DNA of 9,438 nt from Minisyncoccota bacterium (GTDB lineage: Bacteria; Patescibacteriota; Minisyncoccia; Phycocordibacterales; SBAW01): contig JAGVKC010000026.1 in assembly GCA_020050775.1 (NCBI GenBank), positions 1 to 9,438 of the forward strand, given 5' to 3'. Of this stretch, positions 1-4,025 are shown in pieces. The translations under genes and the position numbers were made by a program. The notes under the pieces are model-generated. The model saw only the letters and a program-made list of their open reading frames with translations, was not told the origin of the DNA and did no database searches. The stretch's first letter is position 1. Each line of letters opens with the position of its first letter.

Positions 1-1
1 A

Positions 2-463
2 CCGGGTAACGACATAAAACTTTCCGAAGACCGCATCCGCGGCTACAAGAACTTCGGCAACAAGCTCTGGAACATAACTCGTTTCGTGCTTGAGCAAAAC
101 CCCACCCTAGACGCACCGCTCGCTCCGGAAGACCAGATGCTTGTTGAAGAAGCACGCGTTATGGCCGCAGATGTGACCAAGCAAATCGAAGACTACCGTC
201 TCGACCTCGGTGCAGACGCAGCGTACCAGTTCACCTGGAGTCGTTTTGCCGATGTTGTTATAGAAGACAGCAAACCAATACTCAAAGGCGAAGATACGGC
301 GCGAGCCGCCTCCCGTGCATCGGCATTGCTGCAGTCTCTGCAGATAATACTGAAAGTGCTACATCCTTTCATGCCGTACGTAACAGAAGAGATTTGGAAA
401 GATCTCCCGGGTACTCAGGACCTACTTATGGTTGAGCAATGGCCTTCGCAAAAGACTCAGTAA
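2..463 (+). CDS. valS: Valyl-tRNA synthetase, C-terminal 153 residues (5' end outside window)
   Basis: Class Ia aminoacyl-tRNA synthetase that charges tRNA-Val. The frame is open from the first base of the window. The visible part begins with the end of the catalytic region (GNDIKLSEDRIRGYKNFGNK, then LWN), a stretch characteristic of ValRS rather than IleRS or LeuRS. It continues through the helical anticodon-binding domain to the conserved HPFMPYVTEEIW segment and a closing VEQWP. The stop is TAA at 461-463. The protein ends about 10 residues after that segment, so the C-terminal coiled-coil arm found in many bacterial ValRS proteins appears to be absent. An internal ATG at 86 is not a start, because conserved family sequence precedes it. 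No classical terminator follows; a large inverted repeat lies in the gap before the next gene. Confidence 0.93.
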   Translation, partial: PGNDIKLSEDRIRGYKNFGNKLWNITRFVLEQNPTLDAPLAPEDQMLVEEARVMAADVTKQIEDYRLDLGADAAYQFTWSRFADVVIEDSKPILKGEDTARAASRASALLQSLQIILKVLHPFMPYVTEEIWKDLPGTQDLLMVEQWPSQKTQ

Positions 464-481
464 CGCTGTGAATTCCTGGGC

Positions 482-544
482 ATACCCCATGAGATAGAAA
501 TCTGGATACTTTACACCTACATTTGCCTGTATCTCACGGGGTAT
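482..544. repeat. Inverted repeat, 15-nt arms, overlapping the prsW -10 box
   Basis: The left arm 482-496 (ATACCCCATGAGATA) and right arm 530-544 (TATCTCACGGGGTAT) pair at 14 of 15 positions, with one A-C mismatch, around a 33-nt centre. The right arm runs into the TATACT -10 box at 542-547. No T-tract follows, so a simple terminator is unlikely. It could be a two-half-site operator for the downstream gene or an RNA hairpin on readthrough from valS. No binding protein can be named. Confidence 0.6.
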
Positions 545-556
545 ACTAGTCCTATA
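542..556 (+). promoter_or_regulatory. Candidate prsW promoter (-10 TATACT), leaderless start
   Basis: A TATACT box at 542-547 is followed by 8 nt and then the ATG at 556-558. Transcription normally starts 6-9 nt after the -10, so the mRNA would begin at or next to the ATG, and no Shine-Dalgarno is possible. No good -35 is visible at 16-18 nt spacing. The box overlaps the right arm of the inverted repeat. Confidence 0.5.
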
Positions 557-1241
557 TGGTTTCGACCGTCGTCTTAATAGCAGCGCTTGGCGGTATCCTC
601 CCGGCGCTTATTTGGCTCTTCTTTTGGCTTCTTGAAGACCGTTGCGAACCAGAACCCAAACGCTACATTTTTTCGCCTTCATCGCTGGCATGCTCTCCGT
701 GTTTCCAGTGCTGTATCTTGAGCGCGCCGCGATAGGCTACTTCGCCGGACTTTCCCTCCTTTTTATATGGGCGACCATAGAAGAGTTGTTTAAATTCGGA
801 GCGGCCTATATCACCGCTCTACGGACACGAGTATTTGATGAACCATTGGATGCAGTAATTTACATGGTTACTGCAGCACTCGGTTTCTCAGCAATGGAAA
901 ACGTACTCTTCCTGCTAACTCCCCTGTACGAAGGCGATGTAGTGCGAACGCTTGTAACCGGAGACCTACGCTTTATAGGTGCAACACTATTGCATACGCT
1001 TGCCTCGGCAGTCATTGGTATGTGTCTTGCATTAGCGTTTTACAAGAGCGCTGGCGTTCGCCGCCTTGCAGGAGTAATAGGAGTTATCCTTGCCATTGCA
1101 TTGCATACTGTGTTCAATTTTTTTATACTGGGTAAAGGTAGTGGGGCGACATTTTGGGTTTTCCTTTGTATCTGGCTTGGTGTTGCGGTGCTCTTGATCC
1201 TTATAGAGCGCATTAAGCAGCCAACGCGCGACTACTGTTAA
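556..1241 (+). CDS. PrsW-type intramembrane metalloprotease with an apparent 1-nt frameshift
   Basis: PrsW-family proteins are multi-span membrane proteases; in Bacillus PrsW cuts an anti-sigma factor. The sequence from ATG 556 encodes 39 residues: a first membrane span and the family's acidic-proline linker (EDRCEPEPKRYIF). That frame then reaches TAG at 733-735. The rest of the family sequence continues in the -1 frame from 672 (FAFIAGMLSVFPVLYLE...) to TAA at 1241. The switch falls in a T6 run at 668-673, and one extra T would restore a single 228-residue protein. In that reconstruction the family motifs are EELFK (76-80), FSAMEN (111-116), H147 and HTVFN (184-188), with roughly seven or eight hydrophobic spans. 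The alternatives are a sequencing or assembly deletion, a real mutation, -1 slippage, or an internal start giving a shorter protein with all catalytic motifs. Substrate unknown. hsp20 follows after 5 nt. Confidence 0.8.
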
Positions 1242-1246
1242 AAATT

Positions 1247-1735
1247 ATGGCAAAAGAACGACGTTCACTATTTGAATGGCTCACGGGTAGCTCGGGCGAG
1301 AGCGACTACGGTTTTGATGAACTTGAAAGCGGCGGATCCTCCTTCGCTGCTCGCACAGAACCTCGCGGTTCTTCTGCGGCTGCAGCTATAGAAGAGGAGG
1401 AAATAGGCGGCGAGCTTGCTGTTGATGTATACCAAACTCCTACGCAAATCGTCATAAAGGCGATGATAGCGGGTGTACGTCCTGATGACTTGGATGTTTC
1501 TATAACGCGCGACATGGTTACCATCCGCGGTAAGCGTGAACGCCATAGCGAAAGCTCTGGGAGCGATTTTTTCTTCCAGGAACTCTACTGGGGTTCTTTC
1601 AGTCGCACTATCGTCCTCCCCCAGGAAGTAGAGATCGAAGAGGCTGAAGCAAGCGAGAAGCACGGCCTTCTGGTCATAAAATTGCCGAAGCTCGATAAAG
1701 GGCGACAAGCAAAACTCAAAGTTAAATCGAACTAA
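1247..1735 (+). CDS. Hsp20/alpha-crystallin small heat-shock protein
   Basis: ATP-independent holdase chaperone that binds unfolding proteins and usually forms large oligomers in the cytoplasm. It has 162 residues, normal for the family. Residues 1-55 form a low-complexity N-terminal arm rich in Ser, Gly, Ala and Glu. The alpha-crystallin domain spans about 57-150, with VYQTPTQIVIKAMIAGVRPD (61-80), the VTIRGKRE strand (91-98) and the closing HGLLVIKLPK (139-148), matching the family's G-x-L signature. A basic tail (KLKVKS) ends the protein. The start at ATG 1247 lies 5 nt after the prsW stop with no Shine-Dalgarno, suggesting co-transcription and translational coupling. A hairpin terminator follows directly. 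Confidence 0.93.
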   Translation: MAKERRSLFEWLTGSSGESDYGFDELESGGSSFAARTEPRGSSAAAAIEEEEIGGELAVDVYQTPTQIVIKAMIAGVRPDDLDVSITRDMVTIRGKRERHSESSGSDFFFQELYWGSFSRTIVLPQEVEIEEAEASEKHGLLVIKLPKLDKGRQAKLKVKSN

Positions 1736-1736
1736 G

Positions 1737-1767
1737 AAAAAACCGCGGCTCTCAAGCTGCGGTTTTT
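1737..1767. terminator. Bidirectional terminator between hsp20 and the XRE gene
   Basis: A 13-bp stem (1738-1750 with 1755-1767, one G-U pair) and a CTCA loop, flanked by A-run on the left and T-run on the right, so it works in both directions. It begins 3 nt after the hsp20 stop. The TGA stop of the convergent regulator gene (1752-1754) lies in the loop, so the regulator's last codons form one arm. Confidence 0.85.
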
Positions 1768-2279
1768 AGTTGGACAAGATCTTTTTCAACAGAGATGGGC
1801 GGATGCGTAACTTCTATATAATCGCGTACCCGCTGCACTAGATACTCCTCGGTTACAGCGCGGATCCTAGCCCGTAAGTTCGCTGGTTCTTTTTTTGTCG
1901 CAAGAAGAAATGCCGGCCAGAGAATAGATACTAGTTCAGGCTCACGCATGAGTGTCTGCTCAATAAAGCGAGAAGTATTTCCCTTCCACTCATGTCCTCG
2001 ATGTTTTTGTGACAGGGTTCGCGACAGGTTGTAACAGAATATATAACGCTCCATCGAGAGCCCGTTGAGTGCTAAAGCCTGAGCGATTTCTTTTCCCGCA
2101 TAGGCGTCATCGTAGCGAATATTTTTTAGCCTTGGAGCATACGCATTTTCGATATTTGAGCAGTACGCTTTGGATATCTGTGCTTTGTAGGCAACCACAG
2201 ACTGTTTGAGCCTTTTGCGCGTTCGTATTTCCTGCATGGCGCGTCCGAACGCCACAGCAAATGGGTTCCATGCTGACAT
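1752..2279 (-). CDS. XRE/Cro-type helix-turn-helix regulator
   Basis: A 175-residue putative DNA-binding protein. Residues about 9-46 (FGRAMQEIRTRKRLKQSVVA, then YKAQISKAYCSNIENA) match the XRE/Cro helix-turn-helix pattern: recognition helix around SKAYCSNIEN and a following helix around GKEIAQALALNG (62-73). The remaining ~100 residues are helical and basic, contain no domain I recognise, and could be a dimerisation or ligand part. The ATG at 2279 has a good ribosome binding site (AGGAG, 6 nt upstream). A TATACT box at 2305-2310 and a perfect palindrome around the -35 position suggest autoregulation. The gene converges on hsp20 and shares its terminator. A link to the hsp20/prsW stress genes is possible, but nothing in the sequence proves it. 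Confidence 0.75.
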   Translation of the reverse strand: MSAWNPFAVAFGRAMQEIRTRKRLKQSVVAYKAQISKAYCSNIENAYAPRLKNIRYDDAYAGKEIAQALALNGLSMERYIFCYNLSRTLSQKHRGHEWKGNTSRFIEQTLMREPELVSILWPAFLLATKKEPANLRARIRAVTEEYLVQRVRDYIEVTHPPISVEKDLVQLKTAA

Positions 2280-2304
2280 TGCCGGCTCCTATGATGAACG
2301 TCTG

Positions 2305-2338
2305 AGTATAAAACTTTCAGAAACTATATAAGTTTCTG
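2305..2338 (-). promoter_or_regulatory. Promoter and palindromic operator of the XRE gene
   Basis: The -10 box TATACT reads on the minus strand at 2310-2305, about 25 nt before the ATG. A perfect palindrome lies at 2318-2338: arms CAGAAACT (2318-2325) and AGTTTCTG (2331-2338) around ATATA. Its centre (2328) coincides with the expected -35 position (2328-2333), where no consensus -35 exists. A bound dimer would block RNA polymerase, the usual arrangement for an XRE autorepressor. An RNA-hairpin role is also possible. Confidence 0.6.
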
Positions 2339-2344
2339 CTCCAA

Positions 2345-2512
2345 GTGCTTGGGGCCGGGAATCTCACTCCTCGGAAACCCACGGTTTTCCGACGCTCGCA
2401 CATGCTCGCTGCCTTCCTCTACGGGGAAACCCTAGCGCTTTTCCCCGACCCCCTTTCGCATTCGATCCCGTCCATGCGAAAAGTTTTCCAAACTATGTGC
2501 TTGGGGCCGGGA
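2345..2512. repeat. 16-bp direct repeats of the tRNA-Phe 3' end around a three-hairpin spacer
   Basis: GTGCTTGGGGCCGGGA occurs at 2345-2360 and again at 2497-2512. In the second copy it is the 3' end of the tRNA-Phe gene (discriminator, acceptor arm and part of the T-stem) plus one trailer base. The two copies are 152 bp apart. Between them lie three perfect-stem hairpins: 2371-2392 (TCGGAAA/TTTCCGA), 2422-2447 (CGGGGAAA/TTTCCCCG) and 2454-2481 (TTTCGCAT/ATGCGAAA). The first two share GGAAACCC and TTTTCC and look related. The short copy lacks the rest of a tRNA. It may be a tRNA-end remnant, a target duplication, or a REP-like element. Confidence 0.6.
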
Positions 2513-2570
2513 TCGAACCGGCGACCCCCTCCTCTTCAGGGAGATGCTCTACCAACTGAGCTACCCAAGC
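2498..2570 (-). tRNA. tRNA-Phe (anticodon GAA)
   Basis: A 73-nt cloverleaf on the minus strand. The acceptor GCTTGGG pairs with CCCAAGC, D-stem GCTC with GAGC, anticodon stem TCTCC with GGAGG (one G-U), loop CTGAAGA, T-stem GCCGG with CCGGC and T-loop TTCGATC. The anticodon GAA reads UUC and UUU. The discriminator is A and CCA is not encoded (CAT follows). The 5' end lies 1 nt after the stop codon of the upstream membrane-protein gene, so both are probably on one transcript. Confidence 0.95.
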
Positions 2571-2571
2571 A

Positions 2572-2853
2572 TTACTGCGACGAACCCGAACGGAACTGGC
2601 TAAAAAATTCAGCAAACTGATCCTCAAAGCCCTGAGCACTGCCATAGAGTTCCAATATTCTTTCTACCTGCGGCATTACATAGTAATAGTATGTGTACGC
2701 GGAAATGACAAGAATGGCACCCCACCACAGAAACCCTAGAAAACGGCTCAGGCGTGCCGCGCGCTGCATACCAGCGACCCGTTTATTAGTCTCTTCAGAA
2801 AGAGCTATATTGCGCCTTATGAGCTCTTTTAGCTCTTCTATCTCAGGGTCCAC
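2572..2853 (-). CDS. Small single-span membrane protein, unrecognised
   Basis: A 93-residue protein from a GTG start at 2853. An acidic helical segment (VDPEIEELKELIRRNIALSE) likely forms a short coiled coil. A basic stretch (MQRAARLSRF) precedes one membrane span (about FLGFLWWGAILVISAYTYYY), and an amphipathic C-terminal tail rich in Phe, Gln and Glu follows. The basic residues before the span suggest that the N-terminus is cytoplasmic. Similar short coiled-coil plus membrane-span proteins are, from memory, common in Parcubacteria genomes, with no known role. A TTG 6 nt further upstream (2859) lies only 1 nt after the -10 box, so it cannot be in the message. The stop TAA (2574-2572) is 1 nt before tRNA-Phe. 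Confidence 0.75.
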   Translation of the reverse strand: MDPEIEELKELIRRNIALSEETNKRVAGMQRAARLSRFLGFLWWGAILVISAYTYYYYVMPQVERILELYGSAQGFEDQFAEFFSQFRSGSSQ

Positions 2854-2869
2854 GGGCAAAAGTATAGCA
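2853..2869 (-). promoter_or_regulatory. Extended -10 promoter with leaderless GTG start
   Basis: On the minus strand, TGCTATACT at 2869-2861 is an extended -10 (TGnTATACT). It is followed by 7 nt and then GTG at 2853, placing the transcription start on the GTG itself. There is no room for a Shine-Dalgarno. It would drive the small membrane protein and tRNA-Phe together. Confidence 0.6.
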
Positions 2870-2979
2870 TGAAGTGCTTCTAGTGGTCACAAATAGCAGC
2901 TCGCCGTCGCTCGCAGCTTTCGCGACCCGGCTCGCGGTCCTATAATTGCAGGGCTTCGCTGCGCCCGGCACAAGTGCGC

Positions 2980-3005
2980 GAAAAAGCAAAGAAATTTGCT
3001 TTTTC
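2980..3005 (-). terminator. Hairpin after tRNA-Arg, possible terminator
   Basis: A perfect 11-bp stem (2980-2990 with 2995-3005; GAAAAAGCAAA and its complement) with a 4-nt loop begins 8 nt after the tRNA-Arg 3' end in the direction of transcription. The 3' arm carries a T5 run, but no separate U-tract follows the stem, so it may be a weak terminator or a trailer-processing hairpin. The next 110 bases (about 2870-2979) contain a GC-rich, gene-free spacer. Confidence 0.5.
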
Positions 3006-3012
3006 TGCCTAG

Positions 3013-3084
3013 TGCCCCCACTAGGAATCGAACCTAGATCTTTCCCTTAGGACGGGATTGCTCTATCCATTGAGCTACAGGGGC
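3013..3084 (-). tRNA. tRNA-Arg (anticodon CCU)
   Basis: A 72-nt cloverleaf on the minus strand. The acceptor GCCCCTG pairs with TGGGGGC (two G-U), D-stem GCTC with GAGC, anticodon loop GTCCTAA, T-stem CTAGG with CCTAG and T-loop TTCGATT. The anticodon stem ATCCC/GGGAA has a 27-43 A-A mismatch. Anticodon CCU reads AGG. The discriminator is A and CCA is not encoded (CTA follows). It starts 1 nt after the T-tract of the hairpin behind the glutaredoxin gene, leaving no room for its own promoter outside that hairpin. Confidence 0.93.
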
Positions 3085-3085
3085 G

Positions 3086-3109
3086 AAAAACCGGCCGTAA
3101 GGCCGGTTT
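3086..3109 (-). terminator. GC-rich hairpin with T-tract between glutaredoxin and tRNA-Arg
   Basis: The stem AAACCGGCC/GGCCGGTTT (3101-3109 with 3088-3096 on the minus strand) has a 4-nt loop and then TT at 3087-3086, giving a run of five T's, three of them paired in the stem. It follows the glutaredoxin stop by about 24 nt and ends 1 nt before tRNA-Arg. It looks like an intrinsic terminator with a short tract, so partial readthrough is plausible. Confidence 0.65.
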
Positions 3110-3133
3110 GATAAGAACTATGTTGAGGACCGG

Positions 3134-3376
3134 CTAGGCCTCTACACCAAGTTTCTCCGCTATCCTGGCACGATCAAAGCCAACCATAATGTCAGCTCCG
3201 ATAACAATGACCGGTACGCCAAGCTGGCCAGTCATTTGAATCATTTCTTCGCGCTTTGCGGCGTCCGCAGACACATCGTAATTAGTGAAGGCAACGTTCT
3301 TCTCTGTAAAAAACTCTTTCGCCATTTTGCAGAAGTGGCAGGTCGGGGTGCTGTAAATAGTTACGGTCTTGTCCAT
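3134..3376 (-). CDS. Glutaredoxin-like thiol-disulfide oxidoreductase
   Basis: A small thioredoxin-fold protein that exchanges disulfides in the cytoplasm. Its 80 residues are the normal size for the NrdH/glutaredoxin group. The redox motif CHFC occupies residues 13-16 after the first strand (TVTIYSTPT). GVPVIVIG (53-60) carries the cis-proline (P55), and VGFDRARIAEKLG closes the fold. It is nearer to the NrdH/Uxx-star type than to classical CPYC glutaredoxins; no ribonucleotide reductase gene is nearby to settle this. The start is ATG 3376, about 29 nt downstream of the predicted transcription start, with only a weak ribosome binding site. tRNA-Arg follows. Confidence 0.9.
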   Translation of the reverse strand: MDKTVTIYSTPTCHFCKMAKEFFTEKNVAFTNYDVSADAAKREEMIQMTGQLGVPVIVIGADIMVGFDRARIAEKLGVEA

Positions 3377-3387
3377 AGTGCTCGCAA

Positions 3388-3420
3388 TTTAATTAGTAGT
3401 GCTTAGGGAGTAGTATATCA
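3388..3420. promoter_or_regulatory. Divergent promoter pair for glutaredoxin and tRNA-Gly
   Basis: The heptamer TAGTATA (3411-3417) serves both strands. On the plus strand, TAGTAT (3411-3416) has a possible -35 TTTAAT (3388-3393) at 17-nt spacing and leads to tRNA-Gly at 3432. On the minus strand, TGATATACT (3420-3412) is an extended -10 leading to the glutaredoxin ATG at 3376. The two -10 boxes are offset by 1 bp. Confidence 0.55.
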
Positions 3421-3431
3421 TGTGGTCATTC

Positions 3432-3502
3432 GCGAGTGTAGTTTAGTGGCAGAACTGGTGCTTCCCAAGCATCGGGCGGGAGTTCGATTCTCCCCACTCG
3501 CA
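3432..3502 (+). tRNA. tRNA-Gly (anticodon CCC)
   Basis: A 71-nt cloverleaf. The acceptor GCGAGTG pairs with CACTCGC, D-stem GTTT with GAAC, anticodon stem GGTGC with GCATC, loop TTCCCAA, T-stem GGGAG with CTCCC and T-loop TTCGATT. Anticodon CCC reads GGG only, so another Gly tRNA must exist elsewhere. The discriminator is A and CCA is not encoded (CAT follows). A hairpin at 3518-3543 follows. Confidence 0.95.
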
Positions 3503-3510
3503 CATATATA

Positions 3511-3543
3511 AAATAAAAACGACGTCCTGTTAGGGACGCCGTT
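3511..3543. terminator. Terminator for the 103-aa gene (-), possibly also tRNA-Gly (+)
   Basis: A 10-bp stem (3518-3527 with 3534-3543, one G-U) has a 6-nt loop. On the minus strand it is followed by TTTTATTT, a good intrinsic terminator 20 nt after the stop of the 103-aa gene. On the plus strand it lies 15 nt after tRNA-Gly, with only a weak T-rich tail (TGGTTTG). Confidence 0.75.
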
Positions 3544-3562
3544 TGGTTTGAAAGGAAATCCG

Positions 3563-3874
3563 TTAGGCCATGATTTCCTGGGTGCAGATGCCGTGGCTGA
3601 TACCAGGCAGCACATTGCACTCGGTGAAGTATTTCACGATCTTCTGGAGGTGACGGTTGGTCATGTCCACTCCGAAGCCTGTGGTCATCCAACGGGAGCC
3701 TTCCGTGCGGTTCTTGAACATGGTTTGCGCCATGCGCGCGAACTGGTACGCCTGCTCGAGCTTTTCCTCGGCGCAGTGAGCGATGTGCTCGGGCGTCCGA
3801 GTCGGATGTTCAGCCTGAAGCTTTGCCTTAACCTGCGCCAAAGCAATGCCGTAGAGATGGGAACGAGTCGTCAT
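3563..3874 (-). CDS. Unrecognised 103-aa soluble protein
   Basis: I do not recognise this protein. It is mainly helical and basic to neutral, with no membrane span or signal peptide. It has an Ala/Gln/Glu-rich first half (VKAKLQAEHPTRTPEHIAHC, then AEEKLEQAYQFARMAQTMF) and a tail with two further cysteines (TECNVLP, GICTQEIMA). The start is ATG 3874, preceded by GGAGG at 6 nt. The upstream TTG (3886) in the same frame is rejected because its next codon is part of that ribosome binding site. The gene has its own near-consensus promoter and terminator, so it is monocistronic and probably well expressed. Codon choice differs from the neighbours: Ile is ATC in 5 of 6 with no ATA, and Lys is AAG in 5 of 6. 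That suggests high expression or a foreign origin. Confidence 0.75.
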   Translation of the reverse strand: MTTRSHLYGIALAQVKAKLQAEHPTRTPEHIAHCAEEKLEQAYQFARMAQTMFKNRTEGSRWMTTGFGVDMTNRHLQKIVKYFTECNVLPGISHGICTQEIMA

Positions 3875-3915
3875 AGTGACCTCCAAAGTGAGCGTGTGAA
3901 TGAACTTTCCTTATT

Positions 3916-3944
3916 AGTATACACCCAAAATATAGTTTTGTCAA
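3916..3944 (-). promoter_or_regulatory. Near-consensus sigma70-type promoter of the 103-aa gene
   Basis: On the minus strand, TTGACA (3944-3939) and TATACT (3921-3916) are separated by exactly 17 nt. The predicted leader is about 35 nt and carries the GGAGG site. This is the best-matching promoter in the window. Confidence 0.85.
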
Positions 3945-3973
3945 GGGTGCCTAGAAACGCTTCTAAAAATAAC

Positions 3974-3997
3974 AAAAAATGGCCCTATATAAGGGCT
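3974..3997 (-). terminator. Terminator after the FtsB-like gene
   Basis: The stem GCCCT/AGGGC (3982-3986 with 3992-3996) has a 5-nt loop. On the minus strand it is followed by CA and then TTTTTT (3979-3974), about 30 nt after the FtsB-like stop. The stem is short, but the U-tract is good. A T5 run on the other side would allow function on the plus strand too. Confidence 0.65.
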
Positions 3998-4025
3998 TTT
4001 TACATACTCACACTTCTGCCTCCAA

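Noticed and set aside
1268..1708. A 146-codon minus-strand frame opposite hsp20
   Set aside because: It mirrors a clear alpha-crystallin gene and has no signals or family resemblance of its own.
2371..2481. tmRNA or a second intact tRNA in the hairpin spacer
   Set aside because: No cloverleaf, T-loop consensus at the right position, or tag reading frame could be fitted; only the last 16 nt match tRNA-Phe.
2345..2497. CRISPR array or a complete integrative element
   Set aside because: There are only two 16-bp copies, one inside a tRNA, with no regular spacers and no integrase gene in the window.
2345..2620. A 91-codon plus-strand reading frame over the tRNA-Phe region
   Set aside because: Its second half is the antisense translation of tRNA-Phe (the familiar GPGSNRRPPPLQGDALPTE pattern), and it has no ribosome binding site.
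3418..3692. Two minus-strand reading frames across tRNA-Gly
   Set aside because: They are antisense translations of tRNA-Gly (ENRTPARCLGSTSSATKLHS and RIELPPDAWEAPVLPLNYTR), a common annotation artefact.
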